From Streptomyces alanosinicus (GTDB lineage: Bacteria; Actinomycetota; Actinomycetes; Streptomycetales; Streptomycetaceae): DNA of 37,360 bases. This document shows, piece by piece, positions 30,343 to 37,360 of the stretch (position 1 is the stretch's first letter; every line of letters begins with the position of its first letter). The stretch lies in assembly GCF_014650595.1 (NCBI RefSeq), contig NZ_BMVG01000058.1:1-37360 (forward strand), read 5' to 3'. The notes beneath the pieces were generated by a model, which worked only from the letters and a program-made list of their open reading frames with translations, did not search any database and was not told the DNA's origin. A program made the translations under genes and the position numbers.

Positions 30343-31683
30343 TCAGAAGGCGCCGGTGCCGTTGGGTGTGCCGAGGCCGGTCGGCCCGTCGTAACCCGGC
30401 CTTGCGGTGCACAGGTAGCTGCCTCCGCAGGAGCCGTTGCTGCCCGACGTGACGTCGTTGAGCGCCGATGTGTGGCTGTAGGGATACGAGCCGTTGACGA
30501 CCTGAGAGGTGTTTCCGGCCAGTGCGTAGACGCTCGCGATGATCGGTGAGGAGACGCTGGTGCCGCCGACTTCGACCCATCCGTCGGCACCCTGTGCGAG
30601 ACCGAGTTGAAGTTCGGTGTCGCACAACAACGCGCCGCCGCAGCTGCTGTACGTGTCGCGGACCGCCACCCCGGTGTTGGGATCGGCGACCGCAGACACA
30701 TCGGCGATGGAACGCTTGGCGCATCCGGAGTCGTGCTGCCAGGACGGCTTGGCCTCGTACGCCGAACAGCCCGAGCCCGCGCCGCTCCAGGCGGTCTCGG
30801 TCCAGCCGCGCGAGTTGGACGCCTTGCTCAGCGAGGTGCCGCCCACGGCGGTGACGTACGGGGAGGAGGCGGGCCAGGAGACGCCATAACCGGAATCGCC
30901 CGAGCTCGCTGTGATCGCGACGCCGGAGTGCTTGAAGTGGGAGTCGAGGGAGGTGATGGTGTTGTCCTCGGACCCGCCCCAGCTGTTGGAGACAGAGACG
31001 ACGCCCGAGGTGGTGGCGGCGGTGTCCTCGGCCGACATGAGATCCGGGACGTTCGCCGAGTTCGCCTCGACCAGGAGGATGTGGCAGCCAGGGCAGGTCG
31101 CCGAGACCATGTCGAGGTCGAGGCTGATCTCCTCGGCCCATCCGTAGTCACCGGAGGGCAGCGGTGATGCCTGGCCGCTCTGGTTCACCTTGCGGAAGCA
31201 GCCGTTGGCGGTGGTGCAGGACGGCAGACCGTAGGCACTGCGGTAAGCGGCCAGGTCGGACTCGGCATGCGGGTCGTCCATGGCGTCGACGATCGCCACC
31301 GTCCGGCCGGATCCCGAGGTACCGCCCAGGTGGTAGGCGGAACGCAGATCGGACGGAACGTACCCCGCCGTGGTCGGGGATCCCATGGTGAACGGTGACA
31401 TACGGCCCGAGGAGGTGCGGTGGGCCTTCAGGACGCCGAAACAGCGGGCTTGTCCCGCTTGCGAGGGATGGGCGCAGCCGAACCCCGTTGTACCCGTGGA
31501 GGCGGACGCGCGCGGGGTGGACGAGAGAGCGGCGGCCTGGACCCCGGTGGCCAGGCCGACGGTGAGGGCGGTGACGGTAAGTGTGAGCACCGCGGTGAGG
31601 GCAGCGGCCGACCGCCGTACCCGGCGTCTCGGTCGGTGGCGGCGGATCACCGGGGATCCGGAGGGTATCTCGCTTCGGTGCAT
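30343..31683 (-). CDS. Secreted S53 (sedolisin-type) peptidase, single-domain
   Basis: A 446-residue exported serine-carboxyl peptidase without the extra C-terminal domains of its paralogue at 24187-26256. A basic start and hydrophobic segment (AALTAVLTLTVTALTVGLAT) form the signal. By alignment the catalytic Glu and Asp lie in WAEEISLDLD, the oxyanion Asp in SSGDSGYG and the Ser in GGTSVSSP. It ends GYDGPTGLGTPNGTGAF. ATG 31683 has GGAGG five bases upstream; TTG 31686 is the only longer option. It transcribes toward the other S53 gene. Confidence 0.92.
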   Translation of the reverse strand: MHRSEIPSGSPVIRRHRPRRRVRRSAAALTAVLTLTVTALTVGLATGVQAAALSSTPRASASTGTTGFGCAHPSQAGQARCFGVLKAHRTSSGRMSPFTMGSPTTAGYVPSDLRSAYHLGGTSGSGRTVAIVDAMDDPHAESDLAAYRSAYGLPSCTTANGCFRKVNQSGQASPLPSGDYGWAEEISLDLDMVSATCPGCHILLVEANSANVPDLMSAEDTAATTSGVVSVSNSWGGSEDNTITSLDSHFKHSGVAITASSGDSGYGVSWPASSPYVTAVGGTSLSKASNSRGWTETAWSGAGSGCSAYEAKPSWQHDSGCAKRSIADVSAVADPNTGVAVRDTYSSCGGALLCDTELQLGLAQGADGWVEVGGTSVSSPIIASVYALAGNTSQVVNGSYPYSHTSALNDVTSGSNGSCGGSYLCTARPGYDGPTGLGTPNGTGAF

Positions 31684-32324
31684 CAAACCTCCGTGCGGTT
31701 TCAGGCGGTTCGGACGGGCCAGACATGACGAAAAGCAGCCTTGACAAACGGCATGTCAGATCAGCTGCGGGCCGGTTGGTTCACCATGCGGCCGCCCTCT
31801 TGTACCGGTCAAGGTCATGCCAATGCAGGTGTTGTGAGGCTGTCGCGGTCAGCGAGTGAACCGCTTTTGGTGCTGGCGTGTCCGCGGTAGTGCCCACTCG
31901 GGGCAACGAAAACTCCGGCCTCACCTGTGGGCTGAGAGCGTGGACACGCTTGTATGTCTCAGCATCCCGGCGCACCAGGGCGTCGCGGTGCTGTTGTTCG
32001 GTGCCGACGTGGTCCGCGAGGTCGGTCAGGGTGCGGGCGGTGCGGCCGGCGACGGTGCCCACCGGAGGATGCATCCGAAGTCGTCCGTCGTCGTCCTGGA
32101 CCGGTTCCTGCTGGGGCGTGACTTTGCGACGGTCGCATGAGGACGGGCGAAGGGTGATCGACACCGGCAGAGACGCCCTTCCTGCTGGGCGACCCTCAGC
32201 CGTTCCCCTGAGGGAACGAGCAGCCTGGTCCTCAAGGCCGCGTAGTTGGGCCGTGCTCGCGAACCGCCTTCGGGCACCGGGTAGGTGACGGGCGGGAGGT
32301 CCGGGTTGTCGCACGGATGGCGGA
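31684..32324. other. Long gap with one weak minus-strand frame
   Basis: Around 640 bases between two secreted-protease genes. A minus-strand frame at 31781-32314 reads TLTDLADHVGTEQQHRDALV and RDAETYKRVHALSPQVRPEF, which looks coding in composition, but I do not recognise it and no ribosome site is evident. It may be a relic. Confidence 0.35.
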
Positions 32325-33161
32325 TCACGGATCGCTGGTCGCGTCCTTGTACAGGTCGGCCGCCAGGCTGCCCAGTGTCACGCTGTAGGACACGTCGTCG
32401 GTGTCGCCGCCCTCGTCATAGCCGCCGAGGACGCCGACGACCTGGCCCTCACTGTTGATCCAGGGGCTGCCACTGGTGCCGTGGGTGAAGGCGGGGCAGT
32501 CGATGCGCTGCTGGGTGCTGCTGTGCGCGGTCGGCTTGTTGGTGCAGCTGATGGGCGTCTCGCGGGAGTCGGGGTAGCCGATGACGGTCACGGCGGTGGC
32601 TCCGGTGGCCGTACCGGTCGTGAACCGGTTGGCTCCGACGACGTCCTCGATCGCCTTGCCGCCCTGGTCGTCGACGGTGGCGAACGCCAGATCGCTGTCC
32701 TCGTCCTCGTCCTTGGTCCATCCGGCGGGCAGATAGCGGTGCCCCAGCTTCCATACCCCGTACGGCGCCTTCCCGTCCCGGTAGCCCGGCACGAACACCA
32801 GGTCGGTGTCGGGGTCGCTCACGCAGTGCGCGGCGGTGGCGATGAGGTCGCCGTGGGGGCTGTGCACGACCGAGGCCGTGCAGAGGTGCCCGCCGGACAG
32901 GTCGTCGGCCCGGTCCGCGTCGAACAGCGCACCGACCCGCGCCGTCTGCCGATTGGCGACGACGTCGCCGGTGGCCCCTGGGGCCTGTGTCGGAGGTCCC
33001 GCTTGCCCCGCGGGGCCCGCCGTCCGGGCGACTTGCGACACAGGGCCTGAGGGCTCGGGCCTGAGCTCGGCGGCCGCCACGGACGAGGTCAGGGTGAGCA
33101 TCGCCACGGCGCCGAGCAACGCGGGACGCGAGGTGACCAAGATGCGTGAGATGCGCTCCAT
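32325..33161 (-). CDS. Secreted trypsin-like serine protease
   Basis: A 278-residue exported protease of the chymotrypsin fold. A signal peptide (ALLGAVAMLTLTSSVAAA) ends near residue 31 and a Pro/Gly-rich pro-region follows. The triad is H112 (TAAHC), D157 (DSDLAF) and S230 (HGTSGSP). The cysteines that would form disulfides are few (C94, C113, C206, C222). It resembles V8/trypsin-like peptidases with broad or Glu specificity. No accessory domain is present. A monocistronic gene next to SpoIIE debris. Confidence 0.9.
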   Translation of the reverse strand: MERISRILVTSRPALLGAVAMLTLTSSVAAAELRPEPSGPVSQVARTAGPAGQAGPPTQAPGATGDVVANRQTARVGALFDADRADDLSGGHLCTASVVHSPHGDLIATAAHCVSDPDTDLVFVPGYRDGKAPYGVWKLGHRYLPAGWTKDEDEDSDLAFATVDDQGGKAIEDVVGANRFTTGTATGATAVTVIGYPDSRETPISCTNKPTAHSSTQQRIDCPAFTHGTSGSPWINSEGQVVGVLGGYDEGGDTDDVSYSVTLGSLAADLYKDATSDP

Positions 33162-33232
33162 CAGTGATCACTCTGTCTCACGAAGGTGAGACACACGCTC
33201 CGACTTAACTGAGATTTTCCTGTGAACCCATC

Positions 33233-33440
33233 GATGTAGCGTCCTTCGAGCCCGGCGACACCCTCCTGCTCTACACCGACGGCGTCATGGAAGCCCGCGA
33301 CGCCGACGGTCGCTTCTCCCCGTTCGAAGCGCGTGCCGCCCAGTGGAGCAGCGCGGGCCCGAATCGCTGCTCCACCACATCCGACGCGGTCTGCTCGCGC
33401 ATACGCCTTGACGACGACGCGGCTCTCGTCGCGCTCCAGT
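33233..33440 (+). pseudogene. SpoIIE/PP2C-type phosphatase C-terminal relic
   Basis: The frame reads VASFEPGDTLLLYTDGVMEA and DADGRFSPFEARAA, the metal-binding end of SpoIIE-like phosphatases (LLYTDGVxEAR). The following HHIRR and DDDAALVAL parts occur in different frames. No N-terminal PAS/GAF region precedes it. It is a truncated, frameshifted relic. The region to 33754 holds only a short frame (WNRLDTLHRHVRVMVWEGEE) of unknown nature. Confidence 0.65.
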
Positions 33441-33754
33441 GCATCGCCGCTCTCGTAGTCACCGACCTGGTGTCCGAGTGGAACCGCCTTGACACGCTCC
33501 ACAGGCACGTGCGCGTGATGGTCTGGGAGGGCGAGGAAGGTACCGGCCCTGAGGACGCGGACCTCACGATCGAGATTCGGCCGGACATCGACGACCGTGA
33601 CGCCTGACCGCAGGTCCGGTACCTTCCTCGCCCTGTACCGGGGCATCACCCGCTTCCTTGTCGGGGACACCGCCGACTGGACCTAGTGGCTCTGCCCAGA
33701 TCCTTGGCCCGGTAAATGATCTCTGCGGTCGGTTGATCGCGCTAGCCTCCTGGG

Positions 33755-33954
33755 ATGACTCGGATCGGCCGGTATCGGTGGCGTACCCGTCTGCCCAGGC
33801 ACCTGCCTTGGTTCCTTGTTGAGCGAGGGCTCGCCGACAAGGGCAGCCAGGATTGCGGAGCCCATGAGTGGTACAACCACGAAGCGTTGTCGCGCGTTGC
33901 TACCACTGCGAGGTCGGCGAAGCTTTCTGGGTCGTGCCTTCCGGCCACGCCTGA
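33755..33954 (+). pseudogene. Small conserved Cys/His protein with a one-base frameshift
   Basis: The first frame gives MTRIGRYRWRTRLPRHLPWF, LVERGLADKG and DCGAHEWYNHE. A shift near 33883 leads to VVARCYHCEVGEAFWVVPSG and HA. Together they form a 65-residue protein of a type I have seen in Streptomyces (HEWYNH...CYHCEVG, likely zinc binding). Without the shift the downstream frame is lost. It stands just upstream of the IS630-type gene. Confidence 0.55.
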
Positions 33955-34024
33955 CCTCCTGGGTGGTTGATAAGGCGTTCGTCCAGGACCAGGCTGTCTC
34001 CAGATTCTGATCTTGGAGGTGGTC

Positions 34025-35122
34025 GTGGGGCGTCCTCCCGGAGTGTTCGTCCGCCCGGTGACCTTGGAGGAGGGCCGCCGGCTTCAGCGGATCGGCCGAA
34101 CGTCGAAGGACCCGGTGAGACTTCGGCGCGCGATCGTGGTGCTGATGTCCGCCCAGGGGCAGTCGGTGCGGGACATCACCTCGCTGCTGCAGGTCGGCGA
34201 GGACTACGTACGCGATGTCATCCACGCGTTCAACGAGCGGGGGTTCGACGCGTTGGACCCAAAATGGAGCGGGGGACGCCCGAAGACGATCGGTGACCAG
34301 GTGCGCGAGCGCATCTGCTTGATCGCCCGGACGTCCCCCGCCGACTGGGGTATCTCTGCGTTCTCCACCTGGAGCCTGGCCAAGCTCGCCGAGCACCTGG
34401 TCACACGCAAGGTCGTCACCGCCATAAGCCGCGAGACTCTGCGGCGGATCCTGCGCGAGGGCAAGGTCTCGTGGCAGACGACGACCACCTGGAAGGCGTC
34501 CACGGACCCGGCCTTCATCGCCAAGATGCACCGGGTCCTGGAGCTCTACGACACCCCGCCCGTCGACGGCCGGGTGGTCTGCGTGGACGAGTTCGGCCCA
34601 CTCAACCTCCAACCCCGCAAGGGCAAGGCGTGGCGTCCCGTGGGTTCACCACGCCGGCTGCGGGCCACCTACAACCGCTACGACGGTGTGATGCACATGC
34701 TCGCCGCCCTCGACCTCGCCACTGGCAAGATCTACTACCGCATCCGCAAGCGCAAGCGGTGGCGCGAGTTCCTGGGCCTGCTCAAGGCCCTGCGGGCCCG
34801 CTGGCCCGGGGAGAAGCTGTACGTCGTGCTGGACAACTTCTCCCCGCACAAGCACCCGAGTGTGCGCGCGTGGGCGGCGGACAACCAGGTCGGGCTGGTC
34901 TTCCTGCCCACCTACGGCTCGTGGCTGAACTGGATCGAAGCCGAGTTCGCAGCCCTTCGCTACTTCGTGCTCAACGGCACCGACCACCGCAGCCACGGCG
35001 AGCAGAACGCCGCCATCGGCGCCTACGTCCGCTGGCACAACAGCCGGGCCGAACCGAAGACCAACTTCGCCCCCGGCTCACCCATCCGCACCTGGACCCA
35101 TTACCCGGCCAAGGCTGCGTGA
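34025..35122 (+). CDS. IS630-family transposase
   Basis: A 365-residue intact DDE transposase. An N-terminal HTH (VRDITSLLQVGEDYVRDVIH) is followed by the DDE_3 domain with D188 (CVDEFG), D270 (VLDNFSPHK) and E305 (WLNWIEAEF). GTG 34025 has GGAGG five bases upstream; TTG 34013 is possible. It cuts and pastes its own IS at TA targets. I could not define the inverted ends with confidence, so only the gene is annotated. The frame is undamaged, so the insertion may be recent. Confidence 0.93.
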   Translation: MGRPPGVFVRPVTLEEGRRLQRIGRTSKDPVRLRRAIVVLMSAQGQSVRDITSLLQVGEDYVRDVIHAFNERGFDALDPKWSGGRPKTIGDQVRERICLIARTSPADWGISAFSTWSLAKLAEHLVTRKVVTAISRETLRRILREGKVSWQTTTTWKASTDPAFIAKMHRVLELYDTPPVDGRVVCVDEFGPLNLQPRKGKAWRPVGSPRRLRATYNRYDGVMHMLAALDLATGKIYYRIRKRKRWREFLGLLKALRARWPGEKLYVVLDNFSPHKHPSVRAWAADNQVGLVFLPTYGSWLNWIEAEFAALRYFVLNGTDHRSHGEQNAAIGAYVRWHNSRAEPKTNFAPGSPIRTWTHYPAKAA

Positions 35123-35129
35123 CAAGCCG

Positions 35130-35990
35130 CTAGCGGTTGCCTTGTTCGAGCTGGCCGGCAGCTGGCCAGGCCCTGTCGTCGGCGGCCAGCCATGGCTCGT
35201 TCGCGGCGGTGGCGGGGGTTTCCCCGGTGAACGCGCGGACGTCGTGGTGAAGGTGGGACTGGTCGGCGTAGCCGCCGTCCGCCGCCACCCGCGCGGGCGA
35301 GTGCCCGCGGACCAGGCGGTGAACGGCGCGGTCGAAACGGACCAGCATGGCGGCGCGTTTGGGAGTCAGGCCGATCTGCGAGCCGAAGCGCGACCAGGTG
35401 CGCTGCCGACTCCACCCGACCCCGGCCGCGAGGTCGCTCACGCGGGTTCGTCCCTGGCTGGCGACGATCTGACGCCACGCCCAGGACACCTCTGGATCGA
35501 CGGTCCGGCCGGCGGGGAACCGGGCGGACAGTTCCGAGTCGACGAGCGCGAAACGCTCCGGCCAGGTCCGCGCATGGTGAAGCCGCTCCCGCAGGCGCGC
35601 CGCGTCGCGGCCCCACAGCTCGTCGAGCGCGATGACGCCTCCGCACAACTCCGCGAGCGGTAGCCCGAGTACGGGGTGCGCGACAAGCGGGGACAGCCGG
35701 ATCTGTACACACTCGACGCCCTCGGCGCGCACCTGGAAGGGGTTGAAGGCGAGCCCAACGGCCAGGCTCTCCGCGCGCGTTCGACCGACCGCGCCGTGGA
35801 AGTTGAACGGGCGGTCGCCGAACTCGATGGCCACGGTGACGGCTGGGTGGGGGATGGTCCGCAGTTCGATCGGGCTGCTGCCGCCTATGCGGAATCCGGC
35901 CATGTCGACGCCGGGCAGCGCGGAGACCCGCGACGGCCGCGCGATCTCCCAGGCGGCGGTGGAGTCGGCCCCGGGGCGGACAGGTTGCAT
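35130..35990 (-). CDS. AraC-family transcriptional regulator
   Basis: A 286-residue regulator. The N-terminal two-thirds has a cupin-like ligand region (PAVTVAIEFGDRPFNFHGAV). The C-terminus is an AraC HTH pair (VSDLAAGVGWSRQRTWSRFG, ADGGYADQSHLHHDVRAFTG). It is divergent from the alpha/beta hydrolase with a 126-base gap between starts, so that enzyme is the likely target. ATG 35990 gives the usual length for the family. Its end is eight bases from the IS630-type stop. Confidence 0.88.
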   Translation of the reverse strand: MQPVRPGADSTAAWEIARPSRVSALPGVDMAGFRIGGSSPIELRTIPHPAVTVAIEFGDRPFNFHGAVGRTRAESLAVGLAFNPFQVRAEGVECVQIRLSPLVAHPVLGLPLAELCGGVIALDELWGRDAARLRERLHHARTWPERFALVDSELSARFPAGRTVDPEVSWAWRQIVASQGRTRVSDLAAGVGWSRQRTWSRFGSQIGLTPKRAAMLVRFDRAVHRLVRGHSPARVAADGGYADQSHLHHDVRAFTGETPATAANEPWLAADDRAWPAAGQLEQGNR

Positions 35991-36116
35991 GCCCCAACGG
36001 TACGAGCGGGTGGAGGCGACTTCAACCAGCCCGGGAGGCAGGACATTTCCCCAATACGCCTGGCGGTGGCCGGCGCGACAGTGATGGCGTTCACCGACCG
36101 AAGGGCAGGAGAAGCC

Positions 36117-37121
36117 ATGGACGAGAAGACGACCGCCCCGCACAGCCAACCCGCCCGCAGCCACCCGGACACACCGCCGGGCAAGCCGCGCGGACGACGC
36201 AGCCGGAGCCGGCGGAGGCGGATCACCGTGCTGGCCGTCGGCGTGCTGACCGCCCTGCTCACGCTGAACACGGTGTCGGTCCTCACGCAGACCGCCGACG
36301 CCTCCGGCGCGCACCTCGTGCACATCCCCGGCGGGGACCTCAACGTCGTGCAGGACGGCCCACCCGACGCCCCCACCGTCGTCCTCATCCACGGCCTTGG
36401 CGGCTCGACGAGCTGGTGGGCCCCGGTGCTGCCGGCCCTGCGTGATCTGCACGTGGTGCGGGTGGACCTGCTCGGGCACGGCGGATCGGCCAAACCGGCC
36501 GACGGCTACGGCATCGCGGACCAGGCGCGCCGGGTCGGGACCGCGCTCGACCGGCTCGGAGTGCGCCGCGCGACCGTCGTCGGACACTCCACCGGCGGCG
36601 CCGTCGCCACGTCGCTGGCCGAGCAGCGGAGCGACCTGGTGGCGGCGATCGCGCTGATCGACGCCGGCCCCCGGCTGGACGCCTACATCGGCGGCAGCTT
36701 CGTCGACAACTTGGTGACCACACCGGTGGTGGGGCAGCTGATCTGGCGGCTGCGCACCGACAGCACCGTCCGTGCCGCCCTGAGCACGGCGTTCACCCGC
36801 AAGGTGGCGGTCCCCGACCGGATCGTCTCGGACATCCGGGGCATGACCTACCGCAGTCTCACCGCCACCGACGAGGCGTCCAGCGCCTACCTGAAGGAAC
36901 GGCCCCTCCCCGACCGGCTGGCAGGCCTCGGCCTGCCGACCCTGGTGATCTTCGGCTCGCGGGACCGGCGGTGGCAGCCGTCCAGTGCGCAGGACTACCG
37001 CCGGGTGCCCAACGCCCGCATCGTGATCCTCGAAGGCGTCGGCCACACACCCATGTTCGAGGACCCCGACGCCACGGGAGCCCTGCTGCACGGCTTCGCC
37101 ACGGAGACCGCGCCACACTGA
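36117..37121 (+). CDS. Membrane-anchored alpha/beta hydrolase
   Basis: A 334-residue hydrolase. A basic N-terminus (RGRRSRSRRRR) and helix 37-57 suggest a signal anchor with the catalytic part outside. Key motifs are IHGLGG (91-96), LLGHGGS, nucleophile S158 (GHSTGG), an acid in FGSRDRRW, and His in GVGHTPMFEDP. Substrate is unknown. ATG 36117 has GGAGAAG upstream. The divergent AraC gene probably controls it. Confidence 0.9.
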   Translation: MDEKTTAPHSQPARSHPDTPPGKPRGRRSRSRRRRITVLAVGVLTALLTLNTVSVLTQTADASGAHLVHIPGGDLNVVQDGPPDAPTVVLIHGLGGSTSWWAPVLPALRDLHVVRVDLLGHGGSAKPADGYGIADQARRVGTALDRLGVRRATVVGHSTGGAVATSLAEQRSDLVAAIALIDAGPRLDAYIGGSFVDNLVTTPVVGQLIWRLRTDSTVRAALSTAFTRKVAVPDRIVSDIRGMTYRSLTATDEASSAYLKERPLPDRLAGLGLPTLVIFGSRDRRWQPSSAQDYRRVPNARIVILEGVGHTPMFEDPDATGALLHGFATETAPH

Positions 37122-37267
37122 TCACCCCTCGCCGGTCCCGCAACCGCCCGTCACGGGATTGCCGCACCTGACCGGCCGTGTTTCCCGGCCGACCTATCGA
37201 GCCGAGCCACTAGTGTTCCGTGATCCGGTTCGTGTCACCTGCAGTGTTCTGCCTCGTTGAGCCAGGC

Positions 37268-37360
37268 ATGGATCTCTCTCTTGAACAGGCAGCGGAATTA
37301 CGGAAGTTGGCGGCGGACCGGCATACGGCGGCGGATGTGGTGCTTCGGGCCCGCATCGTG
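37268..37360 (+). CDS. N-terminus of an IS630-like transposase (cut by the window edge)
   Basis: ATG 37268 opens a frame MDLSLEQAAELRKLAADRHT that continues AADVVLRARIV to the edge. This resembles the first helix of IS630-type helix-turn-helix domains (an L-AADRH-A-DVVLRARIVL pattern). A CTAGTGTTCCGTG sequence at 37211-37223 may be the left end of the element. Too little is visible to confirm it. Confidence 0.55.
   Translation, partial: MDLSLEQAAELRKLAADRHTAADVVLRARIV

Noticed and set aside
32481..33050. Plus-strand frame opposite the trypsin-like protease
   Set aside because: The minus frame has signal peptide, TAAHC and GTSGSP. The plus frame is a mirror with no motifs.
35105..35160. Candidate right inverted repeat of the IS630-type element (GCCGCTAGCGG)
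   Set aside because: It is a local palindrome and the left flank offers only a partial GCGCTAGC match, too little to define the element ends.
35130..37118. A 662-codon minus-strand open frame covering both the AraC gene and the hydrolase
   Set aside because: Only the part after ATG 35990 resembles a protein family. The rest is antisense to the alpha/beta hydrolase.

Overview
The window is high-GC actinomycete DNA, almost certainly Streptomyces. The third-codon GC bias, frequent GTG and TTG starts, 4-base ATGA/GTGA gene overlaps, and families such as the SCO5389-like protein, the MerR-methyltransferase fusion and S53 peptidases all point there. This assignment is inferred from the sequence only.

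Left part (about 1-12.2 kb): the tail of an unrecognised gene with a strong terminator, an MFS transporter relic, a short stretch resembling a tRNA 3' end, and an intact kup potassium transporter. A mobile-DNA graveyard follows: two decayed Tn3-family transposase remnants (about 3.4-3.9 and 9.7-10.2 kb), a resolvase remnant (5.4-5.8 kb), and fragments of an aldehyde dehydrogenase and a relaxase. Between them lie a MerR-methyltransferase fusion, a padR-DUF1048 pair, a serine beta-lactamase-like hydrolase and a frameshifted alpha/beta hydrolase. A His-rich YibE/F membrane protein closes this part.

Central part (12.4-23.7 kb): a zinc-starvation island. It encodes paralogous ribosomal proteins L33, L31, S18 and L32, plus decayed L28 and S14. 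It also holds two CobW/COG0523 proteins, one of which has lost its P-loop, and a complete ABC zinc importer (znuA, znuC, two permeases) ending in a Fur/Zur regulator. A CmtR-like sensor with a cation-efflux partner sits inside the island. A CooC-like ATPase with its SCO5389-like partner is also present. Zur-box-like 15-mers (TGAAAATGRAWNYCA type) lie in front of rpmG, rpmF, znuA (two boxes), the ATPase gene and the second fur gene. At znuA, rpmF and fur2 the box occupies the same position in the 17-base promoter spacer.

Right part (24.2-37.4 kb): two S53 (sedolisin) peptidases point toward each other across a tightly overlapping six-gene operon. Its order is Fur/Zur paralogue, 101-residue CEPGCPP protein, CobW GTPase, WD40 propeller, 2Fe-2S ferredoxin-like protein, and an ArsR sensor with a CzrA-type zinc site. 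It is headed by a Zur-type promoter and is my best candidate for an undescribed metal-handling system. After it come a trypsin-like protease, a SpoIIE-type phosphatase relic, a frameshifted small Cys/His protein, an intact IS630-type transposase, an AraC regulator divergent from a membrane-anchored alpha/beta hydrolase, and the first codons of another IS630-like transposase.

Taken together, the core lets the cell respond to zinc shortage. It can import zinc, replace zinc-binding ribosomal proteins with Cys-free versions, and deploy GTPase/ATPase metallochaperones. The CmtR-CDF pair and the CzrA-like sensor look to the opposite side, metal excess. The many single-base frameshifts could be real decay or assembly errors and should be read with that in mind.
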